Source of the DNA: an uncultured Nocardioides sp.
GTDB lineage: Bacteria; Actinomycetota; Actinomycetes; Propionibacteriales; Nocardioidaceae
Reading direction: 5' to 3'
DNA length: 34,952 nucleotides
NCBI GenBank assembly: GCA_902805885.1
Contig: CADCUM010000050.1
Coordinates: forward strand, 1-34,952
Shown here: piece after piece, positions 12,363 through 20,049 of the stretch
Layout of the letters: the number at the start of each line of letters is the position of its first letter
How positions within the stretch are numbered: the first letter of the stretch is position 1
Position numbers and translations under genes: made by a program
Notes under the pieces: model-generated
What the model saw: only the letters and a program-made list of their open reading frames with translations
What the model was told of the DNA's origin: nothing
Database searches by the model: none

Positions 12363-12933
12363 GGCGGCGGAACCCGTTGGCTCGCACGCAGAGGTGCCCG
12401 TCGGGGTCGACCGGGTTCCCGCAGAACGGGCAGTCCGGACGACCGGCCCCGACGACGGTGCGGGCGCGCTCGACGAACGCCCGGGCCGCCGCGGCGGTCA
12501 GGCGCACGAGGAAGATCTCGTCGGGCTCCGGCTCGGTCAGGTCCTCGAGGTCCTCGGCGAGCTGCTCGGGCGAGACCACCGCCGCCTCGGTGAAGGGGAA
12601 GACCTCGATGACGACCCGCTCGTCCCCGGCGTCCCAGGACAGGGTCATCGTGCCCGCCCGGAACTCCTCCTCGATGGGCTGCTCGAGGGGGCCGTTGTCG
12701 ACCAGGTCGCGGGGGGTCAGCGCGGGGATGAGCAGGTCCTCGCTGGCGTGCATCAGCTCGTCGAGGAGCTCGTCGATGCGCTCCGACAGGGCGATGACCT
12801 GCTGCTTCTCCAGGCCGACGGTGACCAGCCGCGCACCCTCGCGGGCCTGCAGGAAGAACGTGCGCGAGCCGGGCTCGCCGACGGTGCCGGCGACGAAGCG
12901 CTCCGGGGGGTCGAAGGCGTGCACGAGGGGCAT
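12352..12933 (-). CDS. DUF3090 family protein
   Basis: 193 residues, cytosolic. It begins PLVHAFDPPERFVAGTVGEPG, the family signature. A C-terminal zinc-ribbon-like CPFCGNPVDPDGHLC closes the protein. Function unknown. It nearly always accompanies the SCO1664-like kinase-fold protein and the phosphatase. ATG 12933 is preferred over upstream GTGs because TAGGGT (12941-12946) ends 7 nt before it and no SD is present. The first three bases of that hexamer are the TAG stop codon of the phosphatase gene. The end overlaps the downstream gene by 11 nt. Confidence 0.9.
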   Translation of the reverse strand: MPLVHAFDPPERFVAGTVGEPGSRTFFLQAREGARLVTVGLEKQQVIALSERIDELLDELMHASEDLLIPALTPRDLVDNGPLEQPIEEEFRAGTMTLSWDAGDERVVIEVFPFTEAAVVSPEQLAEDLEDLTEPEPDEIFLVRLTAAAARAFVERARTVVGAGRPDCPFCGNPVDPDGHLCVRANGFRRRDP

Positions 12934-12940
12934 GTCGGTC

Positions 12941-12946
12941 ACCCTA
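12941..12946 (-). promoter_or_regulatory. -10 hexamer TAGGGT of the DUF3090 gene, sharing its TAG with the phosphatase stop
   Basis: Minus-strand TAGGGT, 7 nt upstream of ATG 12933. The TAG at 12946-12944 terminates the upstream phosphatase. This is the second of three junctions in the window built the same way. Confidence 0.65.
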
Positions 12947-13663
12947 GGACCTCCCGCCGGCAGCCGGACCGGCACCACCGCCGACGACGGCGTCCCCGCT
13001 CGGTGCCCGTCGCCCCTTGCGGCGCGGCGGGTTGAGCCAGGCGAGGTCCCCGGCGTGGGTGTTCAGCGCGAGGACGACGGGACGTGAGTCGGTGTACCGG
13101 ATGATCGAGACCGACGCCGGGTCGACGTGGATGCGCTGGAACAGGTCGAGGTGGGTGCCGAGCGCGTCGGCCAGGACGGACTTGATGACGTCACCGTGGC
13201 TCACGGCCACCCAGACGGCCCCCGCACCGGCCTCGGCGGCCACCCGGGCGTCGTGGCGGCGTACGGCGGCGACGGCGCGGTCCTGCATCGTCCGCATCGC
13301 CTCGCCGCGAGGGAACGTGACGGCCGACGGCTGCGACTGCACGGTGCGCCACAGCGCCTCCTTCGCGAGCTCCTTGAGGGGGCGGCCCTGCCAGTCGCCG
13401 TAGTCGCACTCGCTGAGCCCCTTCTCCGGCCGTGCACGCAGGCCCGGTTGCTGCCGGCTGGTGATGGCACGGGCCGTCTGCCGGCAGCGCTCGAGCGGGC
13501 TCGTCACGACGTCGGCGAGACGCACGGCGGCGAGCCGCTCCCCCACGGCGTCCACCTGCTCGGCGCCCGTCTCGTCGAGCGCGACACCGGCCAGGCGCCC
13601 GGCCAGCACGCCGGTCGCGTTGGCACTGGTGCGCCCGTGCCGTACGAGGATCACGGTTGCCAT
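12944..13663 (-). CDS. Histidine phosphatase family protein (MSMEG_4193-like)
   Basis: 239 residues. Phosphoglycerate-mutase-like fold with catalytic RHG in VILVRHGRTSAN at 4-15, the acid region LSECDYGDWQG, and the second catalytic His in AVSHGDVIKS. Substrate unknown. It belongs to the conserved phosphatase-DUF3090-SCO1664 cluster. The C-terminus ends in a Gly/Pro/Ala-rich low-complexity tail. ATG 13663 begins the conserved ATVILVRHG. TAGGGT (13671-13676) ends 7 nt upstream, with no SD. An upstream extension in frame would read through the divergent corA promoter and is rejected. The stop is TAG. Confidence 0.92.
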   Translation of the reverse strand: MATVILVRHGRTSANATGVLAGRLAGVALDETGAEQVDAVGERLAAVRLADVVTSPLERCRQTARAITSRQQPGLRARPEKGLSECDYGDWQGRPLKELAKEALWRTVQSQPSAVTFPRGEAMRTMQDRAVAAVRRHDARVAAEAGAGAVWVAVSHGDVIKSVLADALGTHLDLFQRIHVDPASVSIIRYTDSRPVVLALNTHAGDLAWLNPPRRKGRRAPSGDAVVGGGAGPAAGGRS

Positions 13664-13695
13664 GCCAGCGACCCTAGTGCGACTAGCCTGACGGC
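13664..13695. promoter_or_regulatory. Back-to-back leaderless promoters, 32 bp between divergent start codons
   Basis: Only 32 bp separate the ATG of the phosphatase (minus) and the GTG of corA (plus). Minus-strand TAGGGT (13671-13676) is 7 nt from the ATG. Plus-strand TAGCCT (13684-13689) is 6 nt from the GTG. The two -10 hexamers are 7 bp apart, so each -35 region must fall inside the other gene's first codons. Confidence 0.7.
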
Positions 13696-14673
13696 GTGAT
13701 CGTGGACAACGCCCTCTACCACCGGGGCGCACGGGTGCCGCTCGGGGCCGAGGACGCGAGCCGAGGTGCTGCCCGGGTCCCCTGCGACCGCGGCGACTTC
13801 CAGTGGATCGGCATCCACGACCCCACCCCCGACGAGCTCGCGCAGATCGCGCGCACCTTCGGCCTCCATCCCCTCGCCGTCGAGGACGCCGGCGACTCGC
13901 ACCAGCGCCCCAAGGTGGAGCGCTACGACGACACCCTGTTCCTCGTCCTCAAGACGCTCTGGTACGTCGACGAGCTGGACGCGGTCGAGACGGGCGAGAT
14001 CAACCTCTTCGTCGGACCGGACTTCGTGGTCACCGTGCGGCACGGCCAGGGCATCGACCTGGCGACCGCGCGGCGCGACCTCGAGCGGCGCGCCCAGGTG
14101 CTCGAGCACGGTCCGATGGCGGTCATGTACGCGATCTGCGACCGGGTCGTCGACGAGTACGAGAAGGTCGGCGCGTCCCTGGAGGTCGACGTCGACGAGG
14201 TCGAGGCGTCGGTCTTCTCCCCGGCCCGCACCGACGACGCGACCCGCATCTACGTCCTGAAGCGTGAGATCGCGGAGGTCCGCCGTGCGGTGATGCCGCT
14301 CCGGGAGCCGATGCGCCGGTTCGCGACCGCCGGGATGGAGGGCATCGACGCGGACACGGCGACGTACTTCCGGGACGTCTCCGACCACCTCAACCGCGTC
14401 TCGGAGGTCATCGACAACCTCGACCAGCTGCTGTCGACGGCGTTCGACGCCCACATCGCCCGGATCTCGGTCCAGCAGAACGAGGACATGCGGAAGATCT
14501 CGGCGGGCGCCGCGCTCGTGGTGGTGCCGACGCTGATCGCCGGCGTCTACGGCATGAACTTCGAGCACATGCCCGAGCTCCACTGGAGGTACGGCTACGC
14601 CTTCGCGCTGGCCCTGATGGTGGGCGTGTCGGCCCTGCTGTTCTGGCGCTTCAAGAAGTCCGGCTGGCTCTGA
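13696..14673 (+). CDS. corA: CorA-family magnesium/divalent cation transporter
   Basis: 325 residues, typical for the family. A large cytosolic N-terminal domain (1-260) ends in the long stalk helix. Two C-terminal membrane helices flank the selectivity motif YGMNFEHMPE (GMN at 286-288), followed by the short basic tail FKKSGWL. It would form a homopentameric channel in the inner membrane. GTG 13696 lies 6 nt after TAGCCT with no SD, so it is predicted leaderless. It sits between the phosphatase block and uppP. Confidence 0.94.
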   Translation: MIVDNALYHRGARVPLGAEDASRGAARVPCDRGDFQWIGIHDPTPDELAQIARTFGLHPLAVEDAGDSHQRPKVERYDDTLFLVLKTLWYVDELDAVETGEINLFVGPDFVVTVRHGQGIDLATARRDLERRAQVLEHGPMAVMYAICDRVVDEYEKVGASLEVDVDEVEASVFSPARTDDATRIYVLKREIAEVRRAVMPLREPMRRFATAGMEGIDADTATYFRDVSDHLNRVSEVIDNLDQLLSTAFDAHIARISVQQNEDMRKISAGAALVVVPTLIAGVYGMNFEHMPELHWRYGYAFALALMVGVSALLFWRFKKSGWL

Positions 14674-14677
14674 GGAC

Positions 14678-14692
14678 CCTCACGGTGTGAGG
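14678..14692. terminator. Small hairpin between convergent corA and uppP
   Basis: A 6-bp stem CCTCAC/GTGAGG with a 3-nt loop lies just after the corA stop and overlaps the uppP stop. Weak on its own. No T-tract. Function as a terminator is tentative. Confidence 0.3.
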
Positions 14693-15504
14693 ACACCGGC
14701 GCCCAGCAGCGCCAGCGTCGCCGCACCGAGGGCGATCCGGTAGAGCACGAACGGCGTGTAGGACCGCGTGCTGACGTAGCGCAGCAGCCAGGCGATCGCG
14801 GCGTAGCCGACGACGAACGAGACGACGGTGGCGGTGATCGTCGGTCCCCACCCGTAGGCGTTGGCGCCGCCCGGGATCTCCTGGAGCTCGAACAGGCCCG
14901 CCCCGATGACGGCCGGGATGGCGAGCAGGAAGGCGTAGCGCGTCGCCGCCTCGCGCTCGTACCCCAGGAACCGCCCCATCGAGATCGTCGCGCCGCTCCG
15001 CGACACCCCGGGGACGAGCGCCATGGCCTGCGCGAGCCCCATCAGCACGGCGTCGCGCAGCGTGATCTTCGCGATCGTCCTGTCGTCGCGACTGACCCTG
15101 TCGGCCACCCCGAGCACCACGCCGAGGACGATGAGGGTGGTGCCGATGACCCACAGGTTGCGGAAGTCGCGCTCGATCAGGTCCTTGAGCAGCACGCCCA
15201 GCACCACGATCGGCAGCGAGCCGACGATGATGAACCAGCCCATCCGGGCGTCGAACGAGCCGCGCCACTCGGGCTGGACGAGCGAGCGCAGCCAGGCGCT
15301 GCCGATGCGCCAGATGTCGTGGCGGAAGTAGATCAGCACGGCGAGCTCGGTGCCGATCTGGATGACAGCGGTGAAGGCCGCGCCGGGGTCCCCCCAGCCG
15401 AACAGCTCCGGGAAGATCCGGAGGTGAGCGCTGGACGAGATCGGGAGGAACTCGGTGAGCCCCTGGATGATGCCCAGCACCACGGCCTTGAGGAGGTCGA
15501 TCAC
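14680..15504 (-). CDS. uppP: Undecaprenyl-diphosphate phosphatase (BacA/UppP)
   Basis: Membrane phosphatase that recycles the C55 lipid carrier for peptidoglycan synthesis. 274 residues, eight or so hydrophobic segments. The two signature regions are GLTEFLPISSSAHL (about 15-28) and PGVSRSGATI (about 165-174), which hold the catalytic Glu, Ser and Arg. GTG 15504 is taken because homology starts at once (IDLLKAVVLGIIQG). The frame continues upstream without a start signal and through the divergent reductase. TAGGCT (15513-15518) ends 8 nt before the GTG and there is no SD, so it is predicted leaderless or nearly so. Confidence 0.95.
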   Translation of the reverse strand: MIDLLKAVVLGIIQGLTEFLPISSSAHLRIFPELFGWGDPGAAFTAVIQIGTELAVLIYFRHDIWRIGSAWLRSLVQPEWRGSFDARMGWFIIVGSLPIVVLGVLLKDLIERDFRNLWVIGTTLIVLGVVLGVADRVSRDDRTIAKITLRDAVLMGLAQAMALVPGVSRSGATISMGRFLGYEREAATRYAFLLAIPAVIGAGLFELQEIPGGANAYGWGPTITATVVSFVVGYAAIAWLLRYVSTRSYTPFVLYRIALGAATLALLGAGVLTP

Positions 15505-15567
15505 GAGGAGGCAGCCTACGGGCGCGTCAGTGCGCGCCGTCTCCCGACGCGTGGCTACGCTCGCTGC

Positions 15568-16515
15568 ATGCAGCATCGCTCCGTGGGAGCCACCGGGCTC
15601 AAGGTCTCGCGTCTCGGCCTCGGCACCATGACCTGGGGCCGTGACACCGACGAGCACGAGGCCCGCGACCAGCTCGTCTCCTTCGTCGAGGCGGGCGGCA
15701 CGCTCCTCGACACGGCCGCCGGGTACGGCGACGGCGCCAGCGAGGAGCTGATCGGCACCCTGGTCGGCGACGTGGTCTCGCGCGACGAGGTCGTGCTCGC
15801 GACCAAGGCCGGGATCTCCCGGCGAACGGGCGAGCGCGTCACCGACACCTCGCGAGGTCACCTCCTGACCAACCTGGACGCGTCGCTGAAGCGGCTCGGC
15901 GTCGACCACGTGGACCTCTGGCAGGTGCACGTGTGGACCGACGAGACCCCGGTCGAGGAGACGCTGACCGCCCTCGACCTGGCCGTCACGTCGGGGCGCG
16001 CGTCGTACGTCGGCATCTCCAACTACACCGGGTGGCAGACCGCCCAGGCGGCCACCTGGCAGCGGGCGGTCCCCGGCCGGGCGACGCTCGCCTCGACGCA
16101 GGTCGAGTACTCCCTGCTCAACCGGGCGGTCGAGCACGAGGTGGTCCCTGCCGCGAGGGCGCTCGGGCTCGGCGTGCTGCCGTGGTCGCCGCTCGGGCGG
16201 GGCGTCCTCACCGGCAAGTACCGCGGCGGGATCCCCTCCGACTCGCGAGCGGCCACCGACCACTTCGGCCGGTTCGTCGGCGCCTACCTCGACGACCGGA
16301 GCCGCGGCATCGTCGAGGCCGTCGCCCGCGCCGCCGACGGCCTGGGCTGGTCGCCGCTGGAGGTCAGCCTGGTCTGGGTGCGTGACCGTCCCGGTGTCAC
16401 CGCCCCGATCGTCGGGGCGAGGACCGCTGCGCAGCTCAAGGGAGCGTTGGGGGTGGAGGAGCTGACCCTGCCGAGCGAGATCGTCGACGCCCTCGACGAC
16501 GTGTCAGGGGACTGA
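15568..16515 (+). CDS. Aldo/keto reductase
   Basis: NAD(P)H-dependent TIM-barrel oxidoreductase, 315 residues. The catalytic tetrad is visible as Asp and Tyr in LLDTAAGYGDG, Lys in VLATKAG and His in LWQVHVW. The C-terminal cofactor-binding segment APIVGARTAAQL is of the AKR11/12-like type. Substrate unknown. ATG 15568 begins the canonical QHRSVGATGLKVSRLGLGTM and lies 6 nt after TACGCT (15556-15561), without an SD. It is divergent from uppP over 63 bp. The small DUF5703 gene starts 3 nt after its stop. Confidence 0.93.
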   Translation: MQHRSVGATGLKVSRLGLGTMTWGRDTDEHEARDQLVSFVEAGGTLLDTAAGYGDGASEELIGTLVGDVVSRDEVVLATKAGISRRTGERVTDTSRGHLLTNLDASLKRLGVDHVDLWQVHVWTDETPVEETLTALDLAVTSGRASYVGISNYTGWQTAQAATWQRAVPGRATLASTQVEYSLLNRAVEHEVVPAARALGLGVLPWSPLGRGVLTGKYRGGIPSDSRAATDHFGRFVGAYLDDRSRGIVEAVARAADGLGWSPLEVSLVWVRDRPGVTAPIVGARTAAQLKGALGVEELTLPSEIVDALDDVSGD

Positions 16516-16518
16516 GCC

Positions 16519-16743
16519 GTGCCGCGCGCCAACCGCCGACCGCCGCGCACCGGGGTGGAGTGGGAGTTCGACACGCTGCTGCTCCCCCGCGAGCTGTCCC
16601 GCAACGCCGTCCGCCAGCTCCTCGTCGAGCGTGCCGAGCACGGCGGCTGGGAGCTCGACCGACTGCGCATCGGCCACGACGGCAAGCGCCGGATCGTGCT
16701 CCGGCGCAAGATCATCCGACAGCGGCTGACCCTGTCGGCCTGA
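16519..16743 (+). CDS. DUF5703 family small protein
   Basis: 74 residues, basic at both ends. It reads PRANRRPPRTGVEWEFDTL then LLPRELSRNAVRQLLVERAE, with GGWELDRLRIG resembling the DUF4177/DUF5703 beta-alpha fold, and a basic tail RRKIIRQRLTLSA. Function unknown. GTG 16519 lies 3 nt after the reductase stop, so the two form an operon. The gene ends 26 bp before the convergent peptidase stop. Confidence 0.82.
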   Translation: MPRANRRPPRTGVEWEFDTLLLPRELSRNAVRQLLVERAEHGGWELDRLRIGHDGKRRIVLRRKIIRQRLTLSA

Positions 16744-16769
16744 ACCGCGGGTGTGGCGAGGAGCCCGGC

Positions 16770-18125
16770 TCAGGCGTCCTGCAGGAACCGGTCGAAGACC
16801 CGCGCCCCGAACTCGAGCGCGTCCACAGGCACGCGCTCGTCGACCCCGTGGAAGAGGGCGGTGAAGTCGAGGTCGGCGGGTAGGCGCAGGGGCGCGAAGC
16901 CGTAGGAGCGCATCCCGAGCTTGCGGAAGTGCTTGGCGTCCGTCCCGCCGCTCATGAGGAACGGCGCCACCAGCGCGTCCGGGTCCTCGGCGAGCAGGCT
17001 GCGGTTCATCGCGGCCACCAGGTCGCCGTCGTACGGCGTCTCCCACGGCTGCTGCCTGGACTCGAACTCGATCTCGATGCCCGGCCCGGCGAGCTCGGCG
17101 ATGGTGTCGAAGAACTCGTCCTCGAACCCCGGCAGGAACCGGCCGTCGACCGTGGCGTGGGCGTCACCGGGGATCACGTTGGTCTTGTAGCCGGCGGCGA
17201 GCATCGTGGGGTTGGCGGTGTTGCGGATGACCGCGCCGAGCATCCGAGCGGCGTGCCCGAACTCCTCGACCAGCGACTCGGCGTTCTCCGGCGTCGCCTC
17301 GGTCCCCGCGAGCTCTCCGATGCTGGCCAGCAGCACCTCCATGGTCGGCGTGAGGCGCACCGGCCAGTCGTGGGCGCCGATCCGTGCCACGGCGCTCGCG
17401 AGGCGGGTCACGGCGTTGTCGTCGTTGATCATCGACCCGTGGCCGGCGCGGCCGCGGGCGGTCAGGCGCATCCAGGCCATCCCCTTCTCGGCCGCCTCGA
17501 TGAGGTAGACCCGACGTCCGCGGACGGTCGCGCTGAACCCGCCCACCTCGCCGACGGCCTCGGTGCAGTCGGCGAGCAGGTCGGCGTGCTCCTCGACGAG
17601 GACGCCCGCCCCGTGGTGGCCGCCGGCCTCCTCGTCCGCCGTGAAGCACAGGACGGTCTCGCGCTGGGGCGCCGCGCCCGCGCGTGCCCGTGCCCGGACG
17701 ACGCTGAGCAGCATCGCGTCGAAGTCCTTCATGTCGACGGCACCGCGTCCCCAGACCTGCCCGTCCTCGACCTCGCCGGAGAACGGGTCCACTCGCCAGT
17801 CCGCGGCGTCGGCCGGCACCACGTCGAGGTGGCCGTGCAGGAGGAGCGGCGGCCGGCCGTCGCCCCCGCCCCAGCGGGCGACGACGTTCGCGCGGCCGGG
17901 ACGCCCCTCGATGACGGTGCTCTCGATCCCGACCTCGTCGAGGAGCGCGGCGACGTGCTCGGCGGCCTTGCGCTCGCCCGGGCCGTCGTCGTTGCCGTAG
18001 TTGGTGGTGTCGATGCGGATCAGGTCGCGGCACAGCTCGACCACCTCGGCCGCGGGGTCGTACGCCGGGCCGTACGACGTCGCCTGGCGAGGGGCACCGC
18101 TGCCGTGCTGGGTCGCGTCATCCAT
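16770..18125 (-). CDS. M20/M25/M40-family zinc dipeptidase/deacylase
   Basis: Cytosolic metallopeptidase of 451 residues. Metal and catalytic motifs are LLLHGHLDVVPAD (His and following Asp), WGRGAVDMKDF (bridging Asp), FTADEEAGGHHG (catalytic Glu and metal Glu) and GGTDAKHFRKLG near the C-terminus (last His). A lid domain lies between. It belongs to the ArgE/DapE/CPG2 superfamily. The mycobacterial neighbour in this position is annotated DapE2, but the real substrate is not evident. ATG 18125 is preferred. A CAGGAT hexamer (18132-18137) lies 6 nt upstream with no SD. The longer frame would overlap the tRNA promoter. Confidence 0.9.
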   Translation of the reverse strand: MDDATQHGSGAPRQATSYGPAYDPAAEVVELCRDLIRIDTTNYGNDDGPGERKAAEHVAALLDEVGIESTVIEGRPGRANVVARWGGGDGRPPLLLHGHLDVVPADAADWRVDPFSGEVEDGQVWGRGAVDMKDFDAMLLSVVRARARAGAAPQRETVLCFTADEEAGGHHGAGVLVEEHADLLADCTEAVGEVGGFSATVRGRRVYLIEAAEKGMAWMRLTARGRAGHGSMINDDNAVTRLASAVARIGAHDWPVRLTPTMEVLLASIGELAGTEATPENAESLVEEFGHAARMLGAVIRNTANPTMLAAGYKTNVIPGDAHATVDGRFLPGFEDEFFDTIAELAGPGIEIEFESRQQPWETPYDGDLVAAMNRSLLAEDPDALVAPFLMSGGTDAKHFRKLGMRSYGFAPLRLPADLDFTALFHGVDERVPVDALEFGARVFDRFLQDA

Positions 18126-18187
18126 GCCGCCATCCTGCCCCACCGGGGCGCCACTCCCCCGATTCCAGCGGCAGGGCGCTGCTTTGC

Positions 18188-18193
18188 TACTGT
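18188..18193 (+). promoter_or_regulatory. Candidate -10 of the tRNA-Leu gene
   Basis: TACTGT ends 12 nt before the mature tRNA 5' end. A matching -35 is not clear (TTCCAG at 18163-18168 is a poor fit). Confidence 0.4.
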
Positions 18194-18205
18194 TCTCCAG
18201 CACTC

Positions 18206-18291
18206 GTCCGGGTGGCGGAATTGGCAGACGCGCTAGCTTGAGGTGCTAGTGCCCGTATTAGGGCGTGGGGGTTCAAGTCCCCCCTCGGACA
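18206..18291 (+). tRNA. tRNA-Leu (anticodon GAG)
   Basis: 86-nt class II tRNA. The acceptor stem GTCCGGG pairs with CTCGGAC (one G-T wobble). The D-arm is GGCGGAATTGGCAGACGC. The anticodon stem CTAGC/GCTAG encloses loop TTGAGGT, with anticodon GAG at 18240-18242. A long variable arm (GTGCCCGTATTAGGGCGT) follows, then the T-arm GGGGGTTCAAGTCCCCC. Discriminator is A and CCA is not encoded. It reads CTC/CTT leucine codons. Confidence 0.97.
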
Positions 18292-18298
18292 CACACAG

Positions 18299-18323
18299 AA
18301 CCCCAGGTCAACGGCCTGGGGTT
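18299..18323 (+). terminator. Hairpin terminator after tRNA-Leu
   Basis: Perfect 9-bp stem AACCCCAGG / CCTGGGGTT with a 7-nt loop begins 8 nt after the tRNA 3' end. Only a weakly T-rich tail (cgtccgttcc) follows. Confidence 0.7.
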
Positions 18324-18532
18324 CGTCCGTTCCTGGGTCCCGGCAGCCCTGGCGCAGGGGGGGTGGGTGGCCCACGCCTTGTGGATCTGCGGCCGGAGAT
18401 GCAACAGTCACACCACCTCGGGCCCACGGGGGCGGGCGCTTCGGCGCCTGGTGGGCCGGGGACCGACGCGAAGCCGGCGGTCCTCACAGCCCCCTCGAGG
18501 CACCCCTCCCCCTCTCGGAAGTTGCCTCGTAC
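18324..18532. other. Gap with no recognised gene
   Basis: 209 bp between the tRNA terminator and the first CAP-domain gene. It contains a G-run (around 18357-18366) but no credible ORF, no TANNNT hexamer close to the next start, and no second copy of the tRNA 3' end that would mark an integrated element. Confidence 0.4.
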
Positions 18533-18982
18533 ATGCCCCACCGCATCCCCATGCTGCTGACGCTTGCCCTCATGGCGCTGAGCTCGATCGCCACCCCCGT
18601 CCACGCGAGGCCATCGGCCGCCTTCGAGCGACAGACCGTCGCCGCCGTCAACGACGTCCGCGCCGACCACGGGCTCAAGGTCCTGCGTCGAACCGACTGT
18701 CTCTCCCGCTTCGCGCACGCCCACGCGCGGCGGATGGCTCAGCGGCAGGCCCTCTTCCACCAGGACCTCACCGCCGTGGCACGGGCCTGTCGCCTGCGTC
18801 GCGCAGCGGAGAACGTCGCCGCCGGCTACCACAACGGCCAGACGACGGTGCGGTCCGGCTGGATGGAGTCCGAAGGACACCGCGCCAACATCCTCACCCG
18901 CGCGCACCGTCTCACCGCGGCCGGCTCGGTCCGCGACGCGCACGGGACGTGGTGGACGGTGCAGATCCTCGCTCGTCGCTGA
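18533..18982 (+). CDS. Small secreted CAP/SCP-domain protein
   Basis: 149 residues. A signal peptide (PMLLTLALMALSSIATPVHA, cleavage near 25) is followed directly by a CAP (cysteine-rich secretory/antigen 5/PR-1) domain. Core signatures are VAAVNDVRADHGLKVL at 37-51, His residues near 62-64, AENVAAGY at 92-99 and SEGHRANIL at 113-121. C56 and C86 may form a disulfide. Bacterial CAP proteins are exported, and their activity is mostly unknown. The start is uncertain: ATG 18533 has only GGAAG about 11 nt upstream, and an in-frame ATG lies at 18551. It is a distant paralogue of the CAP protein at 32182. Confidence 0.85.
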   Translation: MPHRIPMLLTLALMALSSIATPVHARPSAAFERQTVAAVNDVRADHGLKVLRRTDCLSRFAHAHARRMAQRQALFHQDLTAVARACRLRRAAENVAAGYHNGQTTVRSGWMESEGHRANILTRAHRLTAAGSVRDAHGTWWTVQILARR

Positions 18983-19082
18983 GGCCTGGTCGCCCCCCGA
19001 TCGCGGCTCGAGCCCCGGGCGCGTACGGGTCCCGGTGACGGGTACCGACGTGCACCACGACGACGTACGCGATGGAGGACCC

Positions 19083-20003
19083 ATGCCTGACGACCAGACC
19101 GCCGGCCAGTCCCAGCAGGACCCCACGGAGATCCACGACCAGCCCGACGCCGAGGGCGAGCAGCTGCCACCGCCCGGATCGCCCGGCTCCGTCACGAGCG
19201 AGATGCGTGACGAGCCGGACCACGGCGAGGAGAGCTACGTCGGCCACGACCGGCTCACCGACCAGGTCGCGGTCATCACGGGCGGTGACTCGGGGATCGG
19301 CCGGGCGGTCGCGCTGACCTTCGCCCGCGAGGGCGCCGACGTGGTCATCGCCTACCTGGAGGGCGAGGACGAGGACGCGCAGGAGACGGGACGACTGGTC
19401 GAGGACGCCGGACGCCGCGCCGTGCTCGTGCCCGGGGACCTCACGCAGGAGGAGGCGTGCCGCGCGCTCGTCGATCGTGCCGTCGAGGAGCTCGGCCGCA
19501 TCGACGTCCTCGTCAACAACGCGGCGTACCAGATGGCGCAGCCCGGCGGGATCGCCGACATCACCACCGAGCAGTTCGACCGGGTGATGCGCACGAACCT
19601 CTACGCGATGTTCTGGCTGAGCAAGATGGCGCTGCCGCACATGAAGGCCGGCTCCTCCATCATCAACACCTCCTCGGTCCAGTCGTCCTCCCCGTCGCCG
19701 GAGCTGCTCGACTACGCCATGACGAAGGCCGCGATCGTGAACTTCACCCGCTGTCTCGCGGAGATGGTGGGTGAGCAGGGCATCCGGGTGAACTCCGTGG
19801 CGCCCGGCCCGATCTGGACGCCGCTCATCCCGGCGACGATGCCGGAGGAGAAGGTCGAGACCTTCGGCACCGACGTGCCCCTCGGCCGGGCCGGACAGCC
19901 CATCGAGGTCGCGACGGCGTTCGTCTACCTCGCCTCCGCGGAGTCGAGCTACGTCACGGGCGAGGTCATCGCCGTCACCGGCGGCAAGCCGGTGTCGATC
20001 TGA
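19083..20003 (+). CDS. Short-chain dehydrogenase (GSP39/YghA-like)
   Basis: 306 residues. A disordered, acidic/proline-rich N-terminal extension (1-55, with QQDPTEIHDQPDAEGEQL) is typical of the YghA/general stress protein 39 subfamily. A classical SDR domain follows: TGGDSGIG cofactor loop at 66-73, NNAAYQ, catalytic Ser in INTSSVQSS, and Y211xxxK215 in YAMTK. It is probably an NADP(H)-dependent reductase of unknown substrate. In other bacteria the subfamily is stress-associated. ATG 19083 is chosen because GGAGGA lies just upstream (19074-19079), though the spacing of about 4 nt is short. The longer frame from 19035 lacks an SD. Confidence 0.92.
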   Translation: MPDDQTAGQSQQDPTEIHDQPDAEGEQLPPPGSPGSVTSEMRDEPDHGEESYVGHDRLTDQVAVITGGDSGIGRAVALTFAREGADVVIAYLEGEDEDAQETGRLVEDAGRRAVLVPGDLTQEEACRALVDRAVEELGRIDVLVNNAAYQMAQPGGIADITTEQFDRVMRTNLYAMFWLSKMALPHMKAGSSIINTSSVQSSSPSPELLDYAMTKAAIVNFTRCLAEMVGEQGIRVNSVAPGPIWTPLIPATMPEEKVETFGTDVPLGRAGQPIEVATAFVYLASAESSYVTGEVIAVTGGKPVSI

Positions 20004-20049
20004 GCCGTCGACACGGACGGACCCGGCCCGCGGCACTAGGGTCGCCGCC

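Noticed and set aside
18206..18532. tRNA-Leu as the attachment site of an integrated island
   Set aside because: No integrase, no repeat of the tRNA 3' end, and neighbouring genes have the same coding style as the rest.
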